Assembly (NCBI GenBank): GCA_964416195.1
Contig: CAYQDB010000011.1
Span: forward strand, 13,141 to 77,140
Source: CAYQDB01 sp964416195
Lineage (GTDB): Bacteria > Zixibacteria > MSB-5A5 > GN15 > FEB-12
Direction: 5' to 3'
DNA: 64,000 bases
Each line of letters opens with the position of its first letter. Within the stretch, counting starts at the first letter, position 1. A model generated the notes under the pieces. That model was not told the DNA's origin and did no database searches. It worked only from the letters and a program-made list of their open reading frames with translations. The position numbers were made by a program, and so were the translations under genes. This document shows, piece after piece, positions 7,900 through 17,770 of this stretch.

Positions 7900-9485
7900 T
7901 CGCCTTCTCTTTTCACATGGAGTGTTTTCACGGTTGTCTCTGGTTTAGCGCTTACCAGACTAGCTTGTCCATGAAAGCTATCGTCTGCTTCAACCGTAGC
8001 GGCTCGGTTGACCTGTTGCAGAACCTGTTTGACGGCCGGTTCGATCCGTTCAAACAACGGCTTGGGGTAAATACCAATCCAAAATATCAAGACAACCAGC
8101 GGGACCAGAATAATCCTCTCGCGCCAGCTTACATCCTTCAAGTTCTTATTCTCTTCCCTGGTGACCTTTCCAAAGAACACCCGCTGATACATCCATAACA
8201 TGTAGCATGCGGATAAAATCACGCCGGAGGCGGCAATCACGCCCCAGAGGTTGCTGGCCTTAAAGGCCCCCAACAGGATAAGGAACTCGCCAACAAAACC
8301 ATTGGTAAGAGGTAGGCCGATCGACGACAGGGTGACAATCATAAAAAAGGCTGCATAGGTCGGCATCACTTTGGCTATCCCCCCGAAATCCTTAATCATG
8401 CGGGTGTGACGCCGTTCATAAATCATGCCCACCAGCAGGAAGAGAGCGCCGGTTGAGACACCATGGTTGATCATCTGCAGCACCGAGCCTTCCATACCCT
8501 CGAGATTGAGAGCAAACATCCCCAGCATAATAAATCCCATATGCGATACCGAGGAAAACGCCACGAGCGACTTGACATCCTTCTGCACCATAGCGACCAG
8601 CGCCCCGTAGATAATTGAAATCAACGCCAAAATGCAGATGTACGGCAGATAAGTCATTGTTGCCTCGGGAAACATCGGCAGACATATCCTTATAAAGCCG
8701 TACGTTCCCATCTTCAACAGAACGCCGGCCAGGATTACCGAACCTGCTGTGGGCGCCTCGACGTGGGCATCGGGAAGCCATGTATGGAAAGGGAACATGG
8801 GGACTTTGATGGCAAACGCCAAGGCAAAAGCTCCAAAAAGCCACAACTGTGCATGATACGCGATTGGCATCTCCATCAATTTGAGCATATCAAACGAGTA
8901 CTCGCCTGAGAAATCCTGGTATGCAAACAGCAGATACAAGACGGCAACCAGCATCAACAGTGAGCCGAACATCGTAAACAAAACGAACTTAATAGCGGCG
9001 TACACCCGCCGGGGGCCGCCCCAGACACCGATAATGAAATACATAGGAATCAACATCACTTCCCAGAAGACGTAGAACAAGAAGAGGTCCAAAGCGCAGA
9101 ATACACCGATCATACCGGTTTCCAGAAGCAACATGGAGATGTAGTAACCCTTAACGCCCGTTGTAATGGAGTTCCACGAGCACAGAATACCCAACAGTGT
9201 GAGAATCGTAGTCAGCACTATCAACAGCAGTGAGATGCCGTCAATACCCATGTGGTAATGGATACCCAGCGACGTCACCCAGGGGATGTTGACTTCAAAC
9301 TGCATACCCTGGGCAAGCGGGTCAAACATCGCGTAGAGCATAAATGACAGCAACATCGTGACAAAGGCAAGGATGAGGCTGATCGACTTGAGGCTATCGT
9401 GTCTACCCGAAGGGACGAACAAGAGAAGAAACGCCCCTATCAGCGGGAAGAAGGTCACCAGTGTCAGAATTTCATTCTCCACCAC
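7896..9485 (-). CDS. nuoM: NADH-quinone oxidoreductase subunit M
   Basis: A 529-residue antiporter-like membrane subunit of complex I with about 14 helices. Diagnostic segments are the helix-5 Glu in FYVFWEVMLIPMYF, PFHTWLPDAHVEAPTAGS, and the broken-helix Lys region MVQKDVKSLVAFSSVSHMGF. The start is GTG directly after the nuoL stop (no spacer); a second in-frame GTG follows at once and could also be used. It ends in a soluble tail of about 35 residues rich in Glu and Lys, longer than in many homologues. It is proposed to translocate protons with NuoL and NuoN. Confidence 0.97.
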   Translation of the reverse strand: MVENEILTLVTFFPLIGAFLLLFVPSGRHDSLKSISLILAFVTMLLSFMLYAMFDPLAQGMQFEVNIPWVTSLGIHYHMGIDGISLLLIVLTTILTLLGILCSWNSITTGVKGYYISMLLLETGMIGVFCALDLFLFYVFWEVMLIPMYFIIGVWGGPRRVYAAIKFVLFTMFGSLLMLVAVLYLLFAYQDFSGEYSFDMLKLMEMPIAYHAQLWLFGAFALAFAIKVPMFPFHTWLPDAHVEAPTAGSVILAGVLLKMGTYGFIRICLPMFPEATMTYLPYICILALISIIYGALVAMVQKDVKSLVAFSSVSHMGFIMLGMFALNLEGMEGSVLQMINHGVSTGALFLLVGMIYERRHTRMIKDFGGIAKVMPTYAAFFMIVTLSSIGLPLTNGFVGEFLILLGAFKASNLWGVIAASGVILSACYMLWMYQRVFFGKVTREENKNLKDVSWRERIILVPLVVLIFWIGIYPKPLFERIEPAVKQVLQQVNRAATVEADDSFHGQASLVSAKPETTVKTLHVKREGE

Positions 9486-11435
9486 TTACCTCAGCACCAC
9501 ATAAGCCACCAATACAACTACCCCTATCACGAACACCGTGGCATAACTTCGCACTTGACCAGTCTGAACATGTCGGAGAGATTGCGAGATATCACTGTAG
9601 AATCTTGACGCCCCATTGATAAAACCGTCAATGCAAACGACATCCACTACCTTCCAAAGGAAAAGCGAGAAGTAAACAACCGGTCTGACCACAGCCGTAC
9701 CGTATATTTCATCCACATAGTATTTGTTCAACAAGAGCCGATGCAACCCCGACAGCTTCTCACGAAAACTCGTAGACAGCTCGGGTCTTTTGTTATAGAA
9801 CATCCGTGCCAGGAAAATCGCAACCAACACCAGTGCTACCGAAGCAACCATCAGTCCAATCTCGGTGCCGACGTGACCACCTGTGGCTACCGGGGCATGC
9901 AACCCGGTTCCGTATGCTCCGTGCGATACAACCGGCTCCAACCATCGCTCGAAGTAGTTGGTAAAACCAAGCACATGCGGCATACCGACCCATCCCCCCG
10001 CTAAAGCAAGAGCCCCCAGTGCCACGAGGGGAATTGTCATCGACTTAGGCGCCTCATGAAGATGCGCTCGGACTTGCTTGTCCATGCGTTCTTTACCATG
10101 GAAAGTCAGATATACCACGCGGAACATGTAGAAAGCTGTCAACCCGGCAGTCACAAAACCAATCAGCCAGAATACGGGATGGCCGAACGGGGAGGAAAAT
10201 GCTTTCCACAGAATCTCATCCTTGGAGAAAAAGCCCGAAAATACGGGGATACCGGAAATCGCCAATGTTGCGATCAAGAATGTCCAGTAAGTTACCGGCA
10301 GATACTTCTTCAGTCCCCCCATCCTGCGCATGTCGTGCTCATCGGACATGGCATGGATCACCGAACCGGCGCCAAGGAACAGAAGCGCCTTGAAAAAGGC
10401 GTGCGTCACCAAATGGAAGATCCCGGCGGAAAACGCAGCCACACCGCAGGCAAGGAACATGTATCCCAGTTGACTGATGGTTGAGTAGGCCAGCACTCGT
10501 TTTATGTCATTCTGCGCTAAGCCGATTGTAGCGGCATATATCGCCGTCACCGCGCCCACAATCGCCACCACGAGCAGCGCATCCGGAGCCATCATGTACA
10601 GCACATTTGTACGGGCAATCATGTACACGCCTGCTGTGACCATCGTAGCGGCATGAATCAAAGCCGAGACAGGTGTTGGGCCCTCCATGGCATCCGGTAG
10701 CCAGACATACAGCGGGATCTGAGCAGACTTGCCGATCGCGCCGACGAAAAGAAGAATGCCGACCGTTGTGATAAGAGCCCCTCCGGCAGCAAAGGCAGTT
10801 GGGGCCATCTCCGTCACCGTGCGGAAATCGAGCGAACGTACCTGCCAAAAAATGATAAACATTCCGATAAGAAACCCGAAGTCCCCAATGCGGTTAACGA
10901 TGAAGGCCTTCTTGCCGGCATCTGACGCTGATTTCTTTTCAAACCAGAAACCGATAAGCAAGTAAGAGCAAAGGCCGACCCCTTCCCAGCCGACAAACAT
11001 GAACAGAAAGTTGTCGGCAAGAACCAGGGTGAGCATGGCGAAAGTAAATAGATTCAAGTATGTAAAGTACCGGCCGTAGCCGGGATCACCGTGCATGTAG
11101 CCGACCGAATAGACATGGATCAGGAAGGCAACACCGCTGACGGCAAAGATCATCACGGCTGACAGGGGGTCGAGCAGGAAACCGATATTCGCATGGAAGG
11201 AGCCCGCAGGGATCCAGCTAAACAGAGTCTGCTCTATCAGGCGGGTATCGGGCGGCATCGCCTTTAGTTCGAAAAACAACAACGCAGATAGCACGAATGA
11301 CAACCCTACTGAAGCGCACCCAATAAATGAAATCACCGCTCGGTGAAGACGACCAAGCAGCAGACCGTTAAGTAGAAACCCGATCAGAGGAAGAAGCGGA
11401 ACCAAGAAAAGGTATCGTGAATAGTCTGACATCAT
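9486..11435 (-). CDS. nuoL: NADH-quinone oxidoreductase subunit L
   Basis: A 649-residue subunit, the largest antiporter-like protein of complex I. Conserved parts include FVGWEGVGLCSYLLIGFW, the loop PLYVWLPDAMEGPTPVSALIHAATMVTAG, and LAQNDIKRVLAYSTISQLGYM. The C-terminus extends past the antiporter core (residues about 480-649), consistent with the long lateral amphipathic helix and terminal membrane helix (SYATVFVIGVVVLVAYVVL) that brace the membrane arm. It is 11 bases from nuoK and directly abuts nuoM. Confidence 0.97.
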   Translation of the reverse strand: MMSDYSRYLFLVPLLPLIGFLLNGLLLGRLHRAVISFIGCASVGLSFVLSALLFFELKAMPPDTRLIEQTLFSWIPAGSFHANIGFLLDPLSAVMIFAVSGVAFLIHVYSVGYMHGDPGYGRYFTYLNLFTFAMLTLVLADNFLFMFVGWEGVGLCSYLLIGFWFEKKSASDAGKKAFIVNRIGDFGFLIGMFIIFWQVRSLDFRTVTEMAPTAFAAGGALITTVGILLFVGAIGKSAQIPLYVWLPDAMEGPTPVSALIHAATMVTAGVYMIARTNVLYMMAPDALLVVAIVGAVTAIYAATIGLAQNDIKRVLAYSTISQLGYMFLACGVAAFSAGIFHLVTHAFFKALLFLGAGSVIHAMSDEHDMRRMGGLKKYLPVTYWTFLIATLAISGIPVFSGFFSKDEILWKAFSSPFGHPVFWLIGFVTAGLTAFYMFRVVYLTFHGKERMDKQVRAHLHEAPKSMTIPLVALGALALAGGWVGMPHVLGFTNYFERWLEPVVSHGAYGTGLHAPVATGGHVGTEIGLMVASVALVLVAIFLARMFYNKRPELSTSFREKLSGLHRLLLNKYYVDEIYGTAVVRPVVYFSLFLWKVVDVVCIDGFINGASRFYSDISQSLRHVQTGQVRSYATVFVIGVVVLVAYVVLR

Positions 11436-11446
11436 CCCCTATGTTC

Positions 11447-11749
11447 CTACCATTTCATGATGTTAAAACGATCGATGTTTACCGTTTCACGGTTGCGGTA
11501 GAGCGTTATCACCATTGCTAATCCTACCGCAGCCTCTGCGGCCGCTACAGTCAATACCAAGAACACAAAGACCTGCCCGTCCGTAATATTGAGCGCTCGT
11601 GAGAAAGCAATCAGCACCAGATTGGCGGCGTTGAGCATCAGTTCTATGGACATGAACATGACTATGATGTTACGGCAGATCAGCACGCCCGCAGTACCGA
11701 TGCAGAAGAGCACGGCAGCCACAATCAGATATGCCACAATCGGAATCAT
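11447..11749 (-). CDS. nuoK: NADH-quinone oxidoreductase subunit K
   Basis: A 100-residue, three-helix membrane subunit, exactly the usual NuoK length. The conserved helix-2 Glu lies in MFMSIELMLNAANL and the helix-3 Glu in VAAAEAAVGLAMVI; both belong to the central proton axis of the membrane arm. The reading frame is open 25 codons further upstream, but the ATG at 11749, one base after the nuoJ stop, gives the family's standard N-terminus (MIPIVAYL) and is chosen here. Confidence 0.96.
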   Translation of the reverse strand: MIPIVAYLIVAAVLFCIGTAGVLICRNIIVMFMSIELMLNAANLVLIAFSRALNITDGQVFVFLVLTVAAAEAAVGLAMVITLYRNRETVNIDRFNIMKW

Positions 11750-11750
11750 C

Positions 11751-12344
11751 TTAATTACCCGCCTCGTCGCCGGTAGTTCTTGCCGGTTTGTCCCCTCGCG
11801 TCCGTACAGAGGGGCTACTGTCACTTCTGTCTCGTTTAGCCATCACCACTGCGCCGACTATAGCGGCCATAATCAGAACAGATGTCAATTCGAACGGGTA
11901 GAGATAGCGGGTAAACAAGATCGTCGCGATGTCTTCGACTGAGCCAAATGTACCCTGCTGCTCCGCCATAATGCCCCCTCCGACAGTGTTGGGGAAAAAG
12001 CCGCTCTTCACGATAAACCACATCTCGATAAACAGCAGCACCGAAACCAAATATTTGGTGAAGCGACTCACCGGCGGCGAATGATCGGCAAGGTCCTCTC
12101 TACCGCGAAGATTCAACAGCATAATAACGAACAGGAACAGGACCATAATCGCCCCGGCGTAAACGATAATCAGCACCGCGCCCATAAAGAGCGAACCCAA
12201 TTGCACGTACAGCACCGCCTGAGCCACCAGCGAGACAATCAGGTACAACACTGACGCCACCGTATTGCGCTGGATAATCACCATCGTGGCTCCAAACACC
12301 GCCACAATAGCAGAAACGAAGAAGACTACTACATCCAAGCTCAT
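11751..12344 (-). CDS. nuoJ: NADH-quinone oxidoreductase subunit J
   Basis: A 197-residue membrane subunit with five predicted helices (start MSLDVVVFFVSAIVAVFGA; conserved YVQLGSLFMGAVLIIVYAGAI). NuoJ lies next to the quinone-site/E-channel part of complex I, and its third helix undergoes the pi-bulge transition in related structures. A charged C-terminal tail of about 30 residues (RDRSDSSPSVRTRGDKPART) is not in the membrane. Its ATG overlaps the nuoI stop by four bases. Confidence 0.95.
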   Translation of the reverse strand: MSLDVVVFFVSAIVAVFGATMVIIQRNTVASVLYLIVSLVAQAVLYVQLGSLFMGAVLIIVYAGAIMVLFLFVIMLLNLRGREDLADHSPPVSRFTKYLVSVLLFIEMWFIVKSGFFPNTVGGGIMAEQQGTFGSVEDIATILFTRYLYPFELTSVLIMAAIVGAVVMAKRDRSDSSPSVRTRGDKPARTTGDEAGN

Positions 12345-12847
12345 TTGCCCTTATCCGTCACTCCATACACTTTTCGTACTCGGCGGTAGAGCTGCTTGAA
12401 GGGGTTATCTTTTCGAGGATGAACCACCAGCATTTGCTCCTTGGTCCAAATGAACGAATCGCGGTTGTCGCTGGAAAACTCGTAGTCCTGTCCGAGAAAG
12501 ATGGCCTCCTCGGGGCAGGCTTCCTCACAAAAGCCGCAGAAAATGCACCGCAGGAGATTTATCTCATACACCTTTGCCCGCCTCTCTCCCTTTTCGTTCT
12601 CTTCAGGCTCCATGTAAATCGCATCAGCCGGACAGGCTGCTGCGCACAACCCGCAACAGACACAGCGTTCAGTACCGTCATCATAGCGCTCAAGGTAGTG
12701 TCGTCCGTGATAACGTGGAGCCATCGGCTTTTTCTTCCGTGGGTAGTCAAGCGTAACCGGTTTCTTGAACAGGTGTTTCAACGTTACGTAGAAACCCTGT
12801 GGCATTTTGAATACCACATTACCAAGTGCTTTTATAATCTCTTTCAT
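12341..12847 (-). CDS. nuoI: NADH-quinone oxidoreductase subunit I (2x[4Fe-4S])
   Basis: A 168-residue peripheral-arm subunit carrying clusters N6a and N6b. Both ferredoxin-type binding motifs are intact: CVCCGLCAAACPADAI and CIFCGFCEEACPEEAI, each CxxCxxCxxxCP. It passes electrons from NuoG toward NuoB and the quinone site. The N-terminus has the usual amphipathic membrane-contact helix (FKMPQGFYVTLKHLF). It sits 23 bases after nuoH and overlaps nuoJ. Confidence 0.97.
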   Translation of the reverse strand: MKEIIKALGNVVFKMPQGFYVTLKHLFKKPVTLDYPRKKKPMAPRYHGRHYLERYDDGTERCVCCGLCAAACPADAIYMEPEENEKGERRAKVYEINLLRCIFCGFCEEACPEEAIFLGQDYEFSSDNRDSFIWTKEQMLVVHPRKDNPFKQLYRRVRKVYGVTDKGK

Positions 12848-12870
12848 CCGGTTCTATCCTGACATCAAAC

Positions 12871-13854
12871 CTACAGCATCACAATCGCCGCCGTTACCAT
12901 CGTGTTCAGCAAGGCCAGCGGCAGCAGCACCTTCCACCCGAACGACATTAGCTGGTCATAACGAAACCTCGGAAAAGTTGCCCGCAGCCAGATGTAGAAA
13001 AACATGAATAAAAACACCTTGATCAGGAACCAAAGAACCGACGGCAGGTACGGTCCCTGCCAGCCGCCAAAGAACAACGTGGCACCTACTGCAGACACCG
13101 CCAGTATGTTGCCGTACTCACCGATGAAAAACGCCGCAAACCGCATCGAGGAATACTCCGTATGGTAGCCACCAACCAGTTCCGGTTCGGCTTCTGGCAT
13201 GTCGAACGGCAGACGGTTGGTCTCCGCTATGGCACACGTGAGATACAGCAGGAATCCTAACGGCTGTCTCCATACAAACCAGTCGAAAACTGACGACTGC
13301 TGCTCAACAAGCTCGCGCAGAGAGAGGGTGTTCGCAATCAGAATCACCCCGATGATGGAAAGACCGTAGCTCACCTCGTAAGAAACCATCTGTGCCGACG
13401 AGCGCAGCCCTCCCATCAGCGAATACTTGGACCCTGAGGACCAGCCTGCCAGGACGATACCGTACACACCTAACGACGCCACCGCAAATATGAACAAGAC
13501 GCCGATATTCAGGTCAGATATGACCATTTTGATTTCATGGCCAAATAGAGTGGCGTCGGCTGCAAACGGCACCACTGCAAAGATCAGCATCGCCGGCACA
13601 AACGAAATAATGGGCGCCAGCGTGTATGTCAACTTCTCAACATTGTTCGGGACAATATCTTCTTTGAAAATAAGTTTGATGCCATCGGCGATAGGCTGTA
13701 GCAAACCGTACGGCCCGGCATAGGAGGGGCCGATTCGGTGCTGCAGGTGTGCCAATAGCTTACGCTCCATGTATGTAGCATAGGCACAGGCGGTCAGCAC
13801 CACGAGTATCACCACCACAATCTTGACGGCCGATATGAGAACAATCTCAAGCAT
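12871..13854 (-). CDS. nuoH: NADH-quinone oxidoreductase subunit H
   Basis: A 327-residue polytopic subunit (about eight helices) that forms the heel of complex I and much of the quinone tunnel. Signature segments are ERKLLAHLQHRIGPSYAGPYG and the acidic loop AIAETNRLPFDMPEAEPELVGGYHTEYSSMRF in two adjoining parts, whose Glu/Asp residues line the E-channel. Length matches the family. It is separated by five bases from nuoG upstream. Confidence 0.97.
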   Translation of the reverse strand: MLEIVLISAVKIVVVILVVLTACAYATYMERKLLAHLQHRIGPSYAGPYGLLQPIADGIKLIFKEDIVPNNVEKLTYTLAPIISFVPAMLIFAVVPFAADATLFGHEIKMVISDLNIGVLFIFAVASLGVYGIVLAGWSSGSKYSLMGGLRSSAQMVSYEVSYGLSIIGVILIANTLSLRELVEQQSSVFDWFVWRQPLGFLLYLTCAIAETNRLPFDMPEAEPELVGGYHTEYSSMRFAAFFIGEYGNILAVSAVGATLFFGGWQGPYLPSVLWFLIKVFLFMFFYIWLRATFPRFRYDQLMSFGWKVLLPLALLNTMVTAAIVML

Positions 13855-13859
13855 AAACG

Positions 13860-16439
13860 CTACTCGTCTACCTTGCTTATTTTCACCCAGTCTATCCTTC
13901 TCTTGCGCATCAACAGCGAGGTGACTGTTGTTGCGGAAAAATTGCGGGGGATCAGTACCACCTCGGTGTCAAGGTATTCCGATATTTTCGCCGGAACGAT
14001 GATCTTACCCACCTCAGATTCCACGCGTACAGGAGCTCCGCCCACCACACCGTAGCTTGCAGCCATATCCGCCGAGATTTCAACATAGGCCTCCCCCGCG
14101 AAGTTGGCAAGCGAGGTTGACTTCTCTGTGAGGTGACCGCTGTGATGAGGGTCGTCCACAACAAACAGGGGGTTGGGAAATGCATCGTTGCTTTCCTGGG
14201 TGGACGCTTTCACCTCCAGGAACTCCCTAGGCATCTCCACCGAAGGCCCTACGCCCAGCACCCGCTCGATTTCCGAAGCCATTTCGTCCTCAGATACGAA
14301 AAGCTTCTGACCGAATTTCTCCGCCAGCGTATTCATGATTTCAAACCCTGGCTTCGATTGGCCGATCGGCTTGATAGCTCTTTCAGCTCGCTGTACCCTA
14401 CCCTCAAGGTTGACATACTCGCCGGCGTATTCCGCCCAGCTTGAAAGGGGAAGCACAACGTCGGCAAGAGCAGTGGTTTTGGTTTCGAACAAATCGCAAA
14501 CCACAAGAAAATCGAGCTTCTCAAGACCCTCTTTCACAAACTCCCGATCGGGACACAACATCACCGGATTAGCGCCCAGCACAAAAAAGCCGTGCAGCTC
14601 CTCTTTCTTCATGAGTGCCAGCATCGCATCGGTCGTATGGGGCTGGTGGTCGGGGAACTCTCCCCAAAGAGAAGCAAGCTCTTTCGTGACTGCCTCGGAT
14701 GGGGAAGGCATCAGTCCCAGTCGCTCTGCCCCTACGGAATTCGCATAGCGCGCCAGAACAGCAAGCTGCCCCTTGTTCTCCAGACTGAAAAGCAGGTTAA
14801 GGTTGGCAACTGCTGCGGCAACTGTCTCCCGCGCCTGAGACTGCGTAACCAGCTCCCCTATCAGAAACGTTACCTTAGCCCCCTCAGCCAGGGCTCTGGC
14901 GACAATCTTCAGGCCATCTTCACTCACGCCACACAATGCAGCCGTTTCTGTAAGGGTCGACGGCACGAGTTTCTCAGACAAACGAGAGGTGCGCTGCGGC
15001 TCAACTAGATTCTCTTCAATTGCGGCCAGACAGATGCCATTTATGACAGCTTCATCAGTACCTGGCTTGTAGACCAGTTCCAGATCAGCAACGTCAGCCG
15101 ACTTCACAGAATACGGGTTGAGAGTAAATATCTTAGGGCTGCCGAAATTACGCGCCTTGCGGATGTGCAGATACTCATTCGGATGTTCTCGCACCAAATC
15201 GGAACCAAAAGACACGATCACATCAGAGTCATCGATATTGGATATTCTGAAAAGCCTTGAGCACAGTTTTGAAAAGAGGCTGTCCGGTTTTCCCGGTAGC
15301 ATTGCATAGTCAGTGCGAAAATCAATGTTATTGGAGTGGAAAACCTTCCTGAGAAACTTGGAGAAGCTGTACAGAGAGGCATTGTCCAGATTGGGCGCGG
15401 CCAGCCCGCCTATGCAGACACCTCCTTTCTTCTCCCTGATTTCACTGAAGCGTTTGTAGATCACCGCAATCGCTTCATCCCACGAAGCAGGAACTTGATT
15501 GCCTTCTTTCTTTATGAGGGGCGTCTGCAGGCGTTCTGGAGAATTAGCGATCTGGTACCCGTAACGCGTGATATCAGCCAGCCAGCCATCGTCGATATCA
15601 TCATTGCGGCGAGAGGTAACCCGGTAAATCCGATTCTTGTGATCTTCCTTATAGAACATAAGATTACTACCGGAGCTGGAGAAGTTGCAGACGGATGGTG
15701 TGGTCCTGGTCAACCAGACGCGTATCTTGTAGCGCCAGTCACTGTTCGTCAGAGCTCCCACGGGACAAATCTCAACCAGGTTACCGGAAAAGGGGTTGTC
15801 AACCTGCTCACCCGGGGTAGCGTTGATCTCGGTTATGTTCCCCCGTTCGAAGGCCCCAAGATCATACTCGCCGAAGGCCTCCTTGTTGGCGCGGACACAC
15901 TTGTAGCAATGGATACACCGGTTGCGGTTGAGGATTATCTCCGGGCCAATCCGGATATCATCGAAGGTGGTCGTTACACTCTCGCCCGTGAAGCGATGCT
16001 TTACAAAATCAAAGCGGCTGTCATCGAATCCATGTTCGAAGGTAAGGTTTTGCAGCTCGCATTCTCCACCCTTGTCGCAGGTCGGGCAGTCGAGAGGATG
16101 GTTGAGAAGGATAAACTCAATGATTGCCCTGCGACCCTGCTTCACTCTGTCAGAATCGGTGTAAACAACCATGCCATCCGTCGCTTCGGTGGCACACGAT
16201 ACCTGGAGCTTAGGAACCTTCTCTATCTCGACGTAGCACATCCGGCAAGCGCCAAGCGGTTTCAATTTCGGATGCCAGCAGAAGGTAGGAATATGGATAC
16301 CCAGTTGGGTAGCGGCTTCAAGCACCGTTGTTCCCTTGGAAACCGTCACCTGTCGCCCGTCGATAGTAAGTGTAACCATCAGAGTTTGGCTCTTTCCCAC
16401 CGCTTCTTCTTTATTAGTCCCAGCCATCGCTTCCGTCAT
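13860..16439 (-). CDS. nuoG: NADH-quinone oxidoreductase subunit G
   Basis: An 859-residue peripheral subunit with N-terminal [2Fe-2S] ferredoxin domain (C54, C65, C68, C82), the His-ligated N5-type [4Fe-4S] site (H114, C118, C121, C127) and a further [4Fe-4S] site (C175, C178, C181, C225), then a long molybdopterin-oxidoreductase-like domain without catalytic function in this complex. The additional N7 CxxC motif known from E. coli and Thermus is not seen: only an isolated Cys occurs at about residue 256. The ATG overlaps the nuoF stop as ATGA, which supports this start although an internal Met at residue 21 also fits. It relays electrons from NuoF to NuoI. Confidence 0.96.
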   Translation of the reverse strand: MTEAMAGTNKEEAVGKSQTLMVTLTIDGRQVTVSKGTTVLEAATQLGIHIPTFCWHPKLKPLGACRMCYVEIEKVPKLQVSCATEATDGMVVYTDSDRVKQGRRAIIEFILLNHPLDCPTCDKGGECELQNLTFEHGFDDSRFDFVKHRFTGESVTTTFDDIRIGPEIILNRNRCIHCYKCVRANKEAFGEYDLGAFERGNITEINATPGEQVDNPFSGNLVEICPVGALTNSDWRYKIRVWLTRTTPSVCNFSSSGSNLMFYKEDHKNRIYRVTSRRNDDIDDGWLADITRYGYQIANSPERLQTPLIKKEGNQVPASWDEAIAVIYKRFSEIREKKGGVCIGGLAAPNLDNASLYSFSKFLRKVFHSNNIDFRTDYAMLPGKPDSLFSKLCSRLFRISNIDDSDVIVSFGSDLVREHPNEYLHIRKARNFGSPKIFTLNPYSVKSADVADLELVYKPGTDEAVINGICLAAIEENLVEPQRTSRLSEKLVPSTLTETAALCGVSEDGLKIVARALAEGAKVTFLIGELVTQSQARETVAAAVANLNLLFSLENKGQLAVLARYANSVGAERLGLMPSPSEAVTKELASLWGEFPDHQPHTTDAMLALMKKEELHGFFVLGANPVMLCPDREFVKEGLEKLDFLVVCDLFETKTTALADVVLPLSSWAEYAGEYVNLEGRVQRAERAIKPIGQSKPGFEIMNTLAEKFGQKLFVSEDEMASEIERVLGVGPSVEMPREFLEVKASTQESNDAFPNPLFVVDDPHHSGHLTEKSTSLANFAGEAYVEISADMAASYGVVGGAPVRVESEVGKIIVPAKISEYLDTEVVLIPRNFSATTVTSLLMRKRRIDWVKISKVDE

Positions 16440-17770
16440 TGAAACTCAAAATTGGTCTTCACCAAGCACTTCTTATTATCGATATGATACTGCCATTCAT
16501 CGCGCCAGTGTTTAATCGCCGACTGAATCGGCATGACTGCAGCGTCACCGAGAGGGCAGACGGTTCGTCCAAGAATATTGCCACAAATTTCCTCAATCAG
16601 TTCGATATCGCCTGGCTGCCCCAACCCCTGTTCAATCCGCCGAATGATCTGCTCCAGCCAGGCCGTTCCTTCGTGGCAGGGCGTACATTTGCCGCACGAT
16701 TCGTGCCGGTAGAAGCGAATCAGCCTGAGAGCAACCCATACGATACAGGTCTCCTCATGAAATACTATCACGGCCCCGGAACCGAGCATCGTGCCGGCAT
16801 CAGCGAGCGATTCGTAGTCAAGGTCAACGTCGATCATATCCGGCGTAAGCATTGGTGTTGATGAACCACCCGGAATAACTCCCTTGAGCTTTTTGTTGTC
16901 TCTAATGCCACCGCCGTAAGCCGGGTCATAGATGAGTTTCTTCAGTGGGAAACCCATCTCAACCTCGTAGTTCCCCGGGCGTTTCACATGCCCGGAGAGA
17001 GAGAAAATCTTGGTCCCGGTCGATTTCTCAGTTCCCATCGAGCGATACCAGTCCGCTCCCCGATTGATGATATGTGGCACCGTTGCCAATGTCTCTACGT
17101 TGTTGACAATCGTGGGGCAGGCATAAAGACCCTCAACAGCCGGGAACGGCGGGCGAATACGGGACATACCCCGTTTCCCTTCAAGGGAGTTCAAAAGCGC
17201 CGTTTCCTCGCCGCAGATGTAGGCGCCGCCGCCGGTATGAACGACCATATCAAGATCGTAGCCACTGCCGTAGATGTCCTTTCCCAGATGCCCCCTGGCG
17301 TAAGCTTCTTCTCGAGCCGCATTTATCCGGTCAATGCAATGGTTGAACTCTCCACGAATGTATATGAACATCTGGTGGCACCCAATGGCATAGGCGGCAA
17401 TCGCCATCCCTTCGATCACCGCGTGCGGGTCGCGCTCCATGAGAACCCGGTCTTTGCAGGTACCCGGCTCTGACTCATCGGCGTTGCAGATAAGATAGCG
17501 GGGTTTTGATGAGCCTTTCGGTATGAATCCCCATTTCATGCCAGTCGGAAAACCCGCTCCTCCCCTGCCCCGCAGACCCGACTTTTTGACTTCTTCCCTG
17601 ACTTCGTCAGCGGACATACCCGTCAGCGCTTTCTTCCATGCGGAATAACCACCGTGCGCCTCAAATATCTCGACCTTGCTCTGGTCGGGGTCCTCGACAT
17701 ACCGAAACAGATGCAGCCGGTCGCTGGATGCCACCTCGGCGGCGTTGGTTATGACAGGCGAGTAGAACAT
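16436..17770 (-). CDS. nuoF: NADH-quinone oxidoreductase subunit F (NADH/FMN)
   Basis: A 444-residue NADH-oxidising subunit. The FMN/NADH-binding glycine-rich motif GRGGAGFPTGMKWGF, the YICGEETALLNSLEG segment, and the [4Fe-4S] N3 motif ESCGKCTPCHEGT with the distant fourth Cys in GRTVCPLGDAA are all intact. It accepts hydride from NADH and passes electrons to NuoE/NuoG. Its ATG shares one base with the nuoE stop (TGATG). All catalytic features are present, so the complex should be a true NADH dehydrogenase and not a ferredoxin-linked 11-subunit variant. Confidence 0.97.
   Translation of the reverse strand: MFYSPVITNAAEVASSDRLHLFRYVEDPDQSKVEIFEAHGGYSAWKKALTGMSADEVREEVKKSGLRGRGGAGFPTGMKWGFIPKGSSKPRYLICNADESEPGTCKDRVLMERDPHAVIEGMAIAAYAIGCHQMFIYIRGEFNHCIDRINAAREEAYARGHLGKDIYGSGYDLDMVVHTGGGAYICGEETALLNSLEGKRGMSRIRPPFPAVEGLYACPTIVNNVETLATVPHIINRGADWYRSMGTEKSTGTKIFSLSGHVKRPGNYEVEMGFPLKKLIYDPAYGGGIRDNKKLKGVIPGGSSTPMLTPDMIDVDLDYESLADAGTMLGSGAVIVFHEETCIVWVALRLIRFYRHESCGKCTPCHEGTAWLEQIIRRIEQGLGQPGDIELIEEICGNILGRTVCPLGDAAVMPIQSAIKHWRDEWQYHIDNKKCLVKTNFEFQ

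Noticed and set aside
15336..16442. Long open frame on the plus strand antisense to nuoG
   Set aside because: It lies wholly opposite an intact, conserved nuoG gene and its translation shows no family features. It is a codon-composition shadow.
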